Positions 26,051 to 37,335 of a stretch of DNA of 64,000 nt are shown one piece after another; the first letter of the stretch is position 1; each line of letters opens with the position of its first letter. This DNA is from Meandrina meandrites (lineage: Eukaryota; Cnidaria; Anthozoa; Scleractinia; Meandrinidae): NCBI GenBank assembly GCA_963693305.1, contig OY855908.1, forward strand, positions 34,100,805 to 34,164,804, given 5' to 3'. The notes under the pieces are model-generated. The model was given only the letters and a program-made list of their open reading frames with translations. It was not told where the DNA came from and ran no database searches. Both the position numbers and the translations under genes were made by a program.

Positions 26051-27025
26051 TACCTTATTGTAGGAAATTAACGCTTCGTGAAATTAACGCGAATTTTCCA
26101 AATTCGCGTTGATTTAAGTCGCGTTAACTTTTGTGAGCGTTAATTTCCGCGCCCTTATTTTAGTGGAGCGTTAATTTCCGCGCCATTAATTAAGTGGATT
26201 GTTAACTTGGACTTTTTTTTTAGCATTGTTTTATCAGGGTTGAGATCAACCGGCATCGTTGGCGCTGAAAAGAACGCTCGAAGTATCGAGATTCGTTTGG
26301 GTTTTGGATTTTGTTAACTTGTTAAGAGTGTGTTACAATAAATTTGTTCCAGTTTTCTTTACAAGTTCCATTTCTTTCTGTGGTCGCGTTGATTTCCTTC
26401 ATTTTGAAATTTTTACACCTCTTTCGCGTTAATTTCCTCTATTGGAAAGTAATTTTTCCTTCACATCGCGTTTATTTAAGGAGGCTCACAACGGTTTCCA
26501 GTAATTTCAAGCTCTTAAACTTTGATGGGCCAGTACTACAAATCTTTATCAGTTGCTGCTACAACAATGATATCAAACAAATGTCCAATCATTGCTGAAT
26601 AAGTTGTGGTCATTTTTATGACGTCACTAGTTACTATAGCAACAGTTTTACCTGTTTCGAAAATTTGAGGTGGCTCTGAAACCGCTCCGGAGAAATTTTT
26701 TTAACTTTGCAAAAAGTTGCATCGTAACATGCCAATCATTATTCAATAATAAAAAATGGGGGTCACCGGACTCGTTTTTGAGTTATAAGCACTTAAAGGG
26801 AAAATTAAGGGTGTTTATAACAGGTAAAACTGTTGCTATAGTAACCAGCAATGATTGGACATTTGGTCGATATTATTATTGTTGCAGCAACTGATAAAGA
26901 TTTGTAGTACTGACCCATCAAAGTTTAAGAGCTGGAAAGCGCTGGAAACCGTTGCGAGCCTCCTTAAGTCGCGTTAATTTCCAATACCTTAATTAACACG
27001 AGCGTTAATTTCCTACAATAAGGTA
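26051..27025. mobile_element. Nested miniature elements: TACCTTATTG outer, TTAAGGAGGCT inner
   Basis: The outer element has inverted ends TACCTTATTGTAGGAAATTA and its complement, with many 'gcgttaatttcc' subrepeats inside. A second foldback element (26476-26967) is inserted in it. Its ends read TTAAGGAGGCTC and GAGCCTCCTTAA, and its halves are inverted copies related to the element at 592-1272. Neither has a coding frame. Nesting order: the TTAA element went into an already present TACC element. Confidence 0.75.
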
Positions 27026-27551
27026 AGCTAAGAAGGCTTTTTGAAACTTACCGTAAAATTCTAAAACTAAGCCCTGGTCGTTACATTTGCTCACGTGGGT
27101 GGACTTTCAAAAATGTTCGGGCTCAGTTGCGTCTGGAAATTTTTCAGTTAGGTGCATACAAGAATGCCACATGGTAAAATAGCCTTACTGGACAGTTGTT
27201 TAACAAACATCGGATTACAGGTCTCTGTGCATAGTCTAACGAAATTAGCTCTACAACAGACGAACTTTACTGACTAAACTTATAAGCTCATAAGCTTCGG
27301 GAGAGCTTATTATTGGAAGGATATTTTTTAGACTTGCAGGGCTTACTTTTTAAGGGAGGGGGGATTATTTTTTTGATGCAAATATAAAATATTGTTACAC
27401 CCGATGGCGGCTTTTTTACTGCTTTGCTGAGCGCCGAGCCATAAAGTAAACTCGTCATTGTATAGCGTAACAGCTAGTAAGGAGCTAACAACATTCTTAC
27501 CTACTTTTCTAAAAGGGTCAATCTGCAAGTTACTCCACGGTCAGCTGCGCA

Positions 27552-29293
27552 ATGATCCGATATCAGTTGCCCAACATCCGGGTTCTCTTCTTGTTTTATC
27601 AGCTGTTCATCGCCACCGCTAAGAAATGTGGGAGTGAATCGTCGGTTTATGGCATGATGCTCCGCGGTCACACCTTTAAAACTCTACAGACTGGAGATCC
27701 CTCGGAGTGTGTGCAGGAATGCAATGCTGATGGCAAATGCCAAAGTATAAACTATTCCATTTTTCATGGAATTTGCGAGTTGAATGACCGCACAAAGGAG
27801 GCAAGGCCGGAGGATTTTGTCGCAGATCTAGACCGCCTTTATATGAAGAGATGGGCTAAAAGAGGTCAGGGTAGAGGACATTCAGATTTATAACATCTAT
27901 GCAGAAAAAATTATTTTTCACTCAACGTCTTTAAATAAGGAGTTGTTAAACGTTTCTGTATTATTTTTGTCTCCCCAGTCCCCTTGGGCTCCATTCCTGA
28001 GTTGCCCGCGGAGTACTGCGGAGAGATAAAGCACAGTGAAGGACCAGAGACAGTCAGCGGCATGTACTGGCTGTATTCAACACTCACGCCAGGAGAGGTG
28101 AGCTTGGGCCACTGTGACATGAGTGCAGTAGATGGTAAGTGTACAAGGCTATAAATCTTTTTCTATGTTTGCCATTATTTTAAGTAAACATTTGAGGGGG
28201 AACTGACCGTTCTGCGTCATATTATCTTGTCTTATCTCTATCGGTACATAATTCTTAATGACAGGAAACGGACTTCCTTTATAGACCGTTTCACCTAATT
28301 CAGTATATTACCTCATTTAAATGAAACATAATTCTTTACTTCTTGGCTATGACGCACTTTTTTTCTCTTCAGACATAGATGAGTGCCAAAGTGAATTGAT
28401 GTACGATTGCCATGGTGACGCGGTGTGTCAGAATACAGTGGGCTCGTACAAATGCGTATGTAAGCAGGGCTTCGTTGGAGATGGAAAGACGAGCTGTATT
28501 CCTGTGGGTAAGAAATGATGACAAATGCGTGCTTACATTGCATGCCCTTGTCTTAATCCGTAACAGATTGTGGGCTGCGCCCTCTATTCTAAGTAAAAAA
28601 ATGCTGATAAAAGAGCTGAAAACGTTTCACCATTTTCCCTATTTTGAAAAGAAAAGGTGTATCTAAACTTCGGTCACACATGAAACATTCGTGCAAACCT
28701 GGTTCTATTGCTGTATACACAGTGTCACAAGGTACCTGCTAATTGAAATTCGATTATGTGATGAGGAATAAATAACGCACGCCTTCAGCCTGCTAGCATT
28801 CATAACGAACAAGACCAAGACTGAGCGCCAGTGGCAATGCTTTCGTCCAGTACTGACGCACGTTTTGTTAGTTTTTCCTTGGACGTTTTTAACTATTTCC
28901 ACTCCTAATCTTGCAGATTTAGCAGAGGGATGCACTGGGTACAAGTGGTTAACAGACGCTGACAGACATCACACTTTCGCGGCGCCCCAAATCAAATGCG
29001 ACCGTAATGATATCACCGAGAAGTCCTGGTACCGATTCGGCAGCGACTCTGGGACCCAGATGTTGACAACTTGCATTGCCCCTTATCACTGTAACACGCA
29101 TGCGCCAGGTTGGTTGTTTAACGGGACGCATCCAGAAATGCACGAAGGGATTGTGTCAAGACGAGTTTGCTTCCATTGGTTAAAGAATTGCTGTCACTTC
29201 AAGACTGACATCAAAGTGAGGAATTGTGGTTCGTTTTATGCCTACAAGCTTGGTCCTCCTTCCGGATGTTCGCTTCGCTACTGTGGTGAATGA
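27552..29293 (+). CDS. Secreted PAN/apple-like, EGF and D8C domain protein (OIT3/uromodulin-like)
   Basis: Complete four-exon gene: 27552-27864, 27979-28134, 28373-28507 and 28917-29293. All introns are phase 1, joining to 326 residues and stop. A hydrophobic signal peptide covers roughly residues 1-23 ([20 protein letters not shown]). A cysteine-containing PAN/apple-like region follows ([20 protein letters not shown]). Exon 2 carries an EYCGEIK...SGMYWLY...GHCDMS segment common in cnidarian secreted proteins. Exon 3 is a calcium-binding type EGF (DIDEC start, six cysteines, [12 protein letters not shown]). Exon 4 is a D8C domain as in uromodulin, GP2 and OIT3 ([12 protein letters not shown]...RYCG, ten cysteines). 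The product is probably extracellular; no membrane segment or GPI signal is seen. Ligand unknown. AATAAA-like signals occur at about 29612 and 29835. Confidence 0.92.
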
Positions 29294-30425
29294 TAACAGC
29301 TTCGAGTACCTGAGTGAACTTCAAAAACTTTAACTTGCAAATGGACATTGTTTTGTTAAGTCTTGTAATTGTACAAGCGCAGATTTTGAATCAGCAAGGT
29401 TTAAAAGGCAGTTGGGCGGATTCGCCCAAAACAACCTTTTCATTTGTGACATAAAAAGCACTTTTCAATTAATGAATGAACGTGAGAACATAGGAGCTCG
29501 TGTTTACGTCAACTGGCCATACAATTCAAGATATAAACCTGAATGAAGATTCGTTGACCACTGAAAACATGAAGCGTGAACGATGCGACCCAATTGTTTC
29601 CTGGGAAATCGGAAATAAAATAATCATTGTCTGAAACAGCACAAACATGATAATAAAACAGGTTGCAAAAACCTCTCAAGGAAAGAAAATATCTTGATTA
29701 TCTGTAAAAGGAATATGACTAAATTTACCAATGCTATTTACCCAGAATACCATTGGGTCATATCGTTCATGGTTTATGCTTTTCACTGGGTCAACGTTTC
29801 TTCAATCAGGTGTATTTACAAAAAACAAAAATCAATAAAACTAGGGTTTGAGACTACCTTGAACTGAGCCATAACAAAATGATAAGCGTCTCAGGAACTA
29901 TCATAATTTGTCTTTACTACTGAATGAATAAGACCCGTATCCAGAGACTGTAAACACTAGTATGGTCTTTAGTATCGTCAATACATTTTAATGAAAGGTG
30001 GTGTTGCTTAGAACAGCAAATGGAAGCTTGCAAGATGAAAACAGAGTATAGATGCCCGTCCCTAACAAATTGAGTCAGGAAACAATATCACCAAGCAGCA
30101 GTTAAGTTTGTTTTAATCACAACGTACAGAATTGTTGATGGCCGACTGAGAAGTTCTTAGGTAACCTGGACGTTGTAAGTGTAGGTAGAGGGGAGGCGGT
30201 ATTGCCTGGTCGTCCGGGCTATCCAAACGGTATAGCTCGCGGTAAAGAATAAAGGTTTTCTTGTAGTCTACGCGTCTACCGTAGCGTACGTACGCGTCGA
30301 CTTAGAAATTTATCAGACCGTGTTGAAAACGTTGCTTCGATTTAAAATTAATATTGGTGTATACTATAATGTGAGATTGTTCCTTGAGTGTAGTGTCGTA
30401 TTTGGTTAGCAATGTCTACTTTTAA
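29294..30425. other. Convergent intergenic region
   Basis: 3' flank of the plus-strand D8C gene and 3' flank of the minus-strand CAP gene. Possible AATAAA polyadenylation signals for the former at about 29612 and 29835. No other feature recognised. Confidence 0.6.
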
Positions 30426-30454
30426 TCATAGAATGATACAGCGCCTTCCACCAC
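30426..30454 (-). CDS. Terminal CaaX exon of the single-CAP gene
   Basis: Acceptor TTTCAACAG precedes 30454. The exon completes a Gly codon and reads GGRRCIIL and stop TGA at 30426-30428. CIIL is a CaaX box with X = Leu. The 29-base length, phase and position match the last exon of the two-CAP gene exactly. Confidence 0.8.
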
Positions 30455-30584
30455 CTGTTGAAACAAATAAAATAATATTAAAAGGGGAAAGAAATCATTC
30501 CATTTAACATAAGGCAAGTGCCTTGAACCATAATGATCTTGATCGAATTTTTCCTCACACTATTAGCGCAAAATGATTGATTGG

Positions 30585-30632
<48 letters not shown>

Positions 30633-31708
30633 CTGACTGATCGATCGATCGATTGATTGATTGATTGGTTTGATTGTATCACTGCTTCTTTACTCACTTC
30701 AGACAGACGTCGCAAAACAAAGGTGCTGGTTAAAATGGGTACCTACCACTCTTTTCTCCCTTCGGGGCCTTTGTACCCTTGGGGTGCACATTCTCCGGAA
30801 AATTTCCCATAACATTCCCCGCGGGGCTGTATCTGGCCACCACGTATTGAGTTCCGGATCCTTCGCCAGCCTTAGCAACACCCATTTCTAGCGATCCGCC
30901 CCAAACCACTTGAGTGAAATGCCCGGTGCCGCCAAAGCTCCCAGGGTTTTTAAAGTTGTAATCTTTGATCTCATCGTACCACATCTTCGTGGCTCCGGCT
31001 CCGGTCAATTCATAACCTAAATTTGAAAGATTGCAAACAGCTTATAAACTCTCACTTCTTCACTTCTGAAAAGACCTTAGTTGGTGGGTAAGGAGATTGG
31101 AAAGGTACTGCGAGGGAAAGAGGGAGCAGGGGTGATGAGTTTAACAGCTACGAAGGAGACTAATAATAATTTGGGAATGATAACAAGATTGTGTTAGAAA
31201 TCGTACTGGTACAATAAATTTATATTTTTTGTCAGAACAACAACTGAAACGCCTGTTAAAAGAAAATTAGCTCTTAGGAAAACTACTGTGCCAGCATGAA
31301 GCGGGTTCGTAGAATGTTTATCGAGGTATCGCCTTACATCAACTGAATTCTGATCCTCTTCTGTTCTTGCACGTTTATTGCGTACCTCTTTCAGCCCCGT
31401 AATTTTTACCTCTATTATGGCCTGTTTTTTGTTGTTTCGTGAGCCAGTGGTGAGGCCCGTACAAACATAAAGAACCCGACCCAATTTTCTTGACCCCTTA
31501 TGTGTATAGATATCTTACCAGACGCGAAAGCTAGATTCTCTCCATAGTCACCAGAACTGTGTTGTAATTTGTTATTACGTAGCAACTCTTTTGCCCACTT
31601 CTCGCAATCCGAAGCAAGTTTTGCTGACCACTTCAACGCTGGCGCGCCGTGTTGAGCGCGGAGCTCGTTGTGGTTTTCAAGGCAATCTTTCTGGAACTGG
31701 TTTGGCAT
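30426..31708 (-). CDS. Single-CAP-domain GAPR-1-like protein with CaaX terminus
   Basis: Paralogue of the gene at 12490-15440. Minus-strand exons 31519-31708, 30747-31016 and 30426-30454 join in frame to 162 residues plus stop. The full CAP signature is present: [28 protein letters not shown] and YSPAGNV, with both metal-site His and both Glu residues. The intron splitting the domain after GENLAFAS has the same position and phase as in the other gene. The tail is Lys/Gly-rich and ends RRCIIL. No signal peptide follows ATG 31706-31708. An AG acceptor at 31714-31715 gives the same phase as in the paralogue, so a short upstream exon is likely and unplaced. The length matches mammalian GAPR-1 (about 154 residues). 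Probable role: membrane-bound intracellular CAP protein, by family. Confidence 0.88.
30574..30667. repeat. (GATT)n microsatellite
   Basis: GATT units with GACT and GATC variants. It lies in the last intron of the single-CAP gene. Confidence 0.9.
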
Positions 31709-31715
31709 GACGGCT

Positions 31716-34633
31716 TATAAAAACTAAAGAATAGGAATATAAGGTGAAGTTATGGAAGGATATAGTGCCACAAGCCTAACTGGCTCCCGGGCTGAGGGCT
31801 GAGGCATCAAAGGGTCAAGAAGACGAACCGGAGATTTTACCCAACAAATTCCCCACCCATAATGCATTTATATCGAGATTTATTTTTAGTGTGTTGTCTC
31901 TGATTAGTTTTTCCTCACTTTATATGGAAACTGTATAGAGAGGTACAACCTTAATCAGACAGGATATACACACCTCTGCAGAGAAACGTCATCACAATTT
32001 TAGACTTATTTCGGTCGAGCGGAGAATGGAACGAGCGACAAGGCAGTCGCCACACGAAAGTTTTATGAACTATATCAGTTCCAGCTAGCAGCTAAACGCG
32101 ATGCAAATCAAACCTTTTGAGAATTGAGGATGGGTAATTATAATGTACAATGGGTCACAAGTCGAAAAATAATATTTTTCAAGATCACACTTTACAATTC
32201 TTTAATCGTTCAAAAGTTTTTCGTCAGAGTGTCAGTTGAGAATTTTCTCAGCGGAGAGATTTTTATCGTATCAAGACTCCAAATAAAGCAATTTTTACTG
32301 TTTTATTGAAATGGCCAATAAACTGCTTCCCTCAAGGATACTTAATTTCAGTTCTACGTTACATTTTAACTGGTCGATAAAATTAAAGCAGCTTTAACTG
32401 CGTTATTAAAATGCGCAAACTCCTGCTCTGTGTACTCAGTAAGACACGTAGTGTTTAATCGGTAGAGAAATCAAAACAGTTTCATTGCCTTATTGGAATG
32501 CCCACCGAACGAGTCCTGCTCTGTGCAATTATTTTTCAGCCACGTAGCTTTTAAATAGGTTGAGATGTCTTCCATTGTTGAGAAATGGTTATCAACTGAT
32601 AGCTTTTTGCCATTGAAATAAAATAGTTTCAATTGCCTTTTCGATTCCTTGGAAATTTTAGTCGCCGCCAGTCGTAGAGGAAGATTCTGTCAGCGAAGAT
32701 TAAGCAGACATCGACGAATTTAAATTTCAGTCGAGAGGCTTCAACGCGTCCCCCCCCCCCCCCCCCCCCCCGGCCAAATTCGCCAACAGGGTCTCTTCTC
32801 ATGCAACAGACACCGCCAATAACAGCTTGTGTGTTGTACGTGACAGGATCATCCAAAATAGCGTGTCTACCCATATGTATAATATGTCATCCGTGCAGTA
32901 TATTTAATCATAACTGATACTTTCGAGTACTACACTACACTAGTCTGTATTTCATCTGCCATTCATCCAGATGTACATGCATACCGCCCGTTCTATTGAT
33001 AAAGAAGTGAGATCATGGACTTAAATTTTGCTACGACTTTATACTTCATGTTATGTTTTGACCGATCGGGGCAATGTGTTTCCTGTCGGTCAATAACAAA
33101 AATAACAGACGTCTGTCATTGGATTAGGAAAATGTTGACCAAAAATATTTTATTACGTGGTCATATGCAAATTAGCGTGGCTTTAAAAATTCCGAAGAAA
33201 TGAAAATGCTTTGGTATTAAATTATGAAGACAAAGAAACGCTTTGGTGGTGAAAGCATGATCGTACTGACTTTGCGTTTTGATATTTCGTTAGGCTATAA
33301 CCAATGATGTTGGACTTCCCAGTAAGCGACTTATTTATTTTTTTTTAGATGAAATAAATATTAAAAGGAGATATGATTCAGCGAGAGTAGGACCTGGTTA
33401 CATCAAAAGTCACGTCCAATATGGAATAGGAAAATAAATATATATTAAATAAATACTAATAATATACAAAAAATAGTTCTTGCTACTCTGTCTGTAATGG
33501 GTGAGTGACTTCGTTAGCAGACATGCTGTCCGATAATGGTTCAGTAAAACAAGTTTATAGGCGATCATCTCGGTATATTCATTTTGTCCCAATGCCCACT
33601 GTCGTGAACTCATTCATTTTTTCCTCATTAAATATTCATTGCAGAATAGAGCCCTTGCCATTATCAAATATTGTAGTCTTAGCCTCCAGGGTCGGGTCAT
33701 TGAAGAGCTCGTAAAATAATAACCGATCTTGAAGCTCTACCAGCTCCGCCCCAAAAAAACGTTTGCACCAGTTCTGAGCTTCCCTCAAAAGCGTTTATCA
33801 GAAAATATCATGCATTAAATGCCGGGCGATATTTGTAGAATGTCTGCATAAATTTAATGAGGCGAGATAAAGCAAACTGTATTTGCCTTTAATTTTTGGC
33901 TGACATACTCACGATCCGGTAGGAAAAGAAAAACCTTCAAACTTACCTCGAATCTGTAGTTTTTCAAACGGCTGGGCTCTCCGATCCTCGGCTGACGGAT
34001 TCTAACTATTAGAAGTTATTATTTTTGTTATCGGAGGGATTTCAACACAAACCTCTTCGGCACGAATATTCAGAGGTCATCCGGGGTTCATCTCACGAGA
34101 ATAGCCGGCAGATCATTGGCCAGACTCAGAAAAAACAAGTTCTCGTTTTTCACGTTTTTCACGTACAGATAGATATCAACTGAGGTAATCCATATTAATG
34201 ACATAATTAAAGGTAATAAAAAACATGAAAAGATAAAGCTATCCGGTTGATAACAAACACTAAGGGTAAAACAGAAGCTCATCACCTTCTGGGGTAAAAT
34301 TACCGGCTCTCTATCAACAGTTGCAGAGGTATTTTAAGGGAAAGAGTTTTAAGGAAACGAAGAAAAAAATTCATTTCGCTACAATCCCGAAGACCCTAAA
34401 AACTCTTATCAATGTTTACGTCATATCTTTCAGACCCGGCAAACTTGTGAGTTTTATCATCAAAGAATTCCCGAAACAGCAAAGTTGAAAAGGATACCCA
34501 CGAGCGTTTGAGCAATTAACTGTGCGGTTTTGGGGAGTATTTTGTTTTCAACTTGGCACCGTTCATTTGTGATTTGCGCCCTAAACGTCTCCAGTTCGTC
34601 TTTCTCAATCATACTAAATCTTTAACGTTTTTT
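31716..34633. other. Intergenic, no recognised gene
   Basis: Upstream side of the single-CAP gene. A run of about 20 C occurs at 32751-32770. The segment 34068-34125 is a near-copy, same strand, of 60971-61028. No coding region recognised. Confidence 0.5.
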
Positions 34634-34801
34634 TAAAGATATTACTTAAGATTATCCTTTCGTGACAAATAATTTATAAAATTCCATTCAAAGAAACCCA
34701 ACTCTTTTCTATGATTGATAACACAAAACAATAATGAAAGCTTTGTGAAGTCACTGTCATCATCGTACAAATAACTCTACCGAACACGTTACTTGAACTC
34801 C

Positions 34802-34906
34802 AAGCCTGCGAACGCGACGTATTTCCGGTTGTCGTTAGGCTCCGCCGAAAAGAAAAAAAATCGGCGAAGAGCGACAGCCGGAAATACGTTTGCGTTCGCA
34901 CGCTAG
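34802..34906. repeat. Foldback element inside the left arm
   Basis: CGTATTTCCGGTTGTCG and CGACAGCCGGAAATACG face each other around a short A-rich loop. The right arm holds the matching copy at about 63740-63835, so the element predates the duplication. Confidence 0.75.
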
Positions 34907-35625
34907 TTCCATGAGCCTCCGTTTTTACTGCTCAGGGACAGACCATGCGCGCGCAAGTTTCAAATGAGAAAGGATGTTGAAGAAGTGTAAAACCACAAAA
35001 GCCATAAAAATTTACGGTGAAAATTTTGTCACAAAATGCAAAGTACATTTCGTAGAATAAAATTATGTTAAAAATCTTGCTTTCCTCTGTCAGTTTAAAT
35101 AGTCTCTTTTAATATTCGCGAGAAATGTTCTAAGCCTGAAGGCGATCAAAACTGACGGTTTACTATGACAGCTGAGCTTGGGCTTTTTAAAATTGTTTCC
35201 TGCATCTGTTCATCCTATGACGATATGAATATTAAATTAGTGCGATCGGCTGAGCTTAATATATGATTGTGCAGTGTCTGCTTGGTAAAGAAGTAACTCG
35301 AAACGCATTTTTTTTTTTTATTTCCGTTAAAAAAAACGGGAACTGGAAATCACAATTGTTTATAAGAGTCTCACATTGCTGCTCGGCTGCCCAAAGCCAA
35401 TGACGTTATCAAAGTGATTTATCTCTCAGACTGGCCATAAATTTAATCTTTCATGGCCATGAGCTTAAAAGTCTGAAAATAAGTGACGCAAGAACTACAT
35501 CTTCGCAAGAGGCGTGTTCATTCGACCATCAAGGCCTTCGCCAAACTCTTCGAAGTCTTACGCCTTCGAAAACTCGAAGTTAACTTGTCAGCGCGGAAGT
35601 TGTGCAAACATTCTAGGCTTTCAAG

Positions 35626-35868
35626 ATGAATATGGTGGAATCGCTTGAGCAGCTGTCTTCGGCGAGCGGCAAGAAAACCAAAAAAACGAAGAAACAACAT
35701 TTCAACGATGGCATGGTAGACGCTGGCGACAGGGAAGCAAAGAAACGAGCTCATTCAACAACAGGTCTGGCGGTGGCAGTGACGTACAATGTGCTTATTT
35801 TCGCGTACGCTTGGTACACGAGAAATTACTTGGTTATGATGCTGGTTGTGGCAACATGGATGGTCTGA
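35626..35868 (+). CDS. Putative small membrane protein, 80 residues, left copy
   Basis: Single open frame. The N-terminal half is basic and soluble-looking (KKTKKTKKQHF). The C-terminal half is hydrophobic, with two short membrane-compatible stretches (GLAVAVTYNVLIFAYAWY and YLVMMLVVATWMV) separated by TRN. I do not recognise the family. The copy at 62792-63034 encodes the identical protein. The two differences I see in the frame are synonymous (GGC/GGG and CGA/CGG), while the flanks show indels. That suggests a real coding sequence, possibly an intronless gene or retrocopy, or the first exon of a longer gene. No splice donor is obvious and the TGA stop is conserved in both copies. Confidence 0.5.
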   Translation: MNMVESLEQLSSASGKKTKKTKKQHFNDGMVDAGDREAKKRAHSTTGLAVAVTYNVLIFAYAWYTRNYLVMMLVVATWMV

Positions 35869-37034
35869 GGCATGAATATCACAATAAACTGACAGCCCCC
35901 ATATACAGCGAAGAATTTTCTCGCGGTTATTGACGGTTAAATTGCACATGATTAACAATGATCTACAGTTGAACAGGAAGGAAAACACGTGATTGAAATT
36001 ACATGCGGGCATTGCGTTGTATACAAGTAATGAACTCAGGACAAAAATGTAACTCGATTTGACGGAATATTTGGTCCCAACTGTCGTCAGTATATCTTCC
36101 AAAGAGGTATTATAAATTAAAACATTTTTGAGACGTACAAACCATTTTAAAGAGCGTAAAGAGACACTGTCATGCCTGAAATATCATATTTTACTAGTTG
36201 TACCTTTCGGCAAGTGCCAAAGAGGTGAAATTACTTGTTTTCTATGGAACGTGTGCAAAGCTACCTTTTTGTGTGTTGTAGATCCCGGAACATTACACAG
36301 AGGGTATTTTGATTTCTCTGTATTCTACGTAGAAGAAGTTTTAAAATGAAAATGAAAAGGAGCGTGTTTACTAAGGAGCCAGTTGTTTTTTTTAAACAGG
36401 AATGAGGGGGCAAGGGCAGAGGGTCTTGTCACGAAGTCACGATAGTAAATTTTCGATTTCACCAATCACGAAAAAATCACTAAGATCACTGCTACATTAA
36501 ACGTAAAACATGGCAAAATAGTACAGTGAAAGTGTCCTTTAGTTTTGCACTTAAGCTTAATCTTGACAAAGTTTCGGTAATCACGTGTAGTGATTGGAAC
36601 GCGTTTCAACGCCTTATTAAATCTTGACAAGCGGCTGGCAATGACAACACTGCATGAAACATTGAATAACCTTTGGAACAGTGTACTTATTTGTCAGCTT
36701 ACACCGCCGATTATGCAGTTATATAAAACTATGCTGAACGCAGTGATCAAAGAATAAGGTTGTTGTTTTTGCTTCGTCAGTGATTTTAAATAACGCAACA
36801 CTGGTGTTCAAGGACAATTTTTGTCCTGTAAGATGTGTACAGCAATTTCTCTGTTTCTTTGATTTCAAGTCTATCAAGGACGTGTCAATCGACGAAAGAA
36901 CACACTGGTTCGAAATTGAGAAGTGAACACGCTGGTTCTGAATTGTGAAGAACACGCTGGTTCAGCTCAGGTAATAAATCGAAGAGCGAAGAACACGATG
37001 GCTCTAACCAAAAGTTGTGCGTATCGCCCTATTC

Positions 37035-37335
37035 CTTAATCAGCTGCTACTGCGACGGGGAGCAAGTTCCAGCACACAACGGCTGGAACGACGAGGAGCA
37101 AATTCCAGCACACAACAGCTAGAACCACGGGCGAGGAGCAAATTCTTGCACACAACTGCTTGAAGTCCTTGAACTACGAACAGCAAATTCTTGCACACGA
37201 CGGCTTGAACGACGAGGAGCAAATTCATGCACACAACAGCTAGAACGACGAGGAGAGAATTCTAGCATATGACGGCTCGAACCAAGCGCGAGGAGCAAAT
37301 TCTAGCAACTCCCAGACACGGACGAAGCACGAGGA
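37035..37335. repeat. Imperfect tandem repeat, GACGAGGAGCAAATTC family
   Basis: About seven to nine degenerate units built on ACGAGGAGCAAATTC followed by GCACACAACGGCT. They lie only in the left duplication arm, within its extra 1.2-kb segment. Confidence 0.7.

Larger units (their letters stand above)
15441..27551. other. 12-kb intergenic region, repeat rich
   Basis: No gene recognised. It should contain the 5' end and promoter of the two-CAP gene and the promoter of the gene starting at 27552. Recognised contents: a palindrome at 16107-16173, a SINE foldback at 18990-19258, a G/C-homopolymer element at 19321-20007, a small foldback at 25487-25614 and nested elements at 26051-27025. A G run occurs near 20683-20693. 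The frames at 18466-18654 (minus) and 21958-22239 (plus) have no recognisable homology. Confidence 0.6.

Noticed and set aside
37035..37335. CRISPR-like array
   Set aside because: Units are degenerate and contiguous without unique spacers, and the genome is animal.
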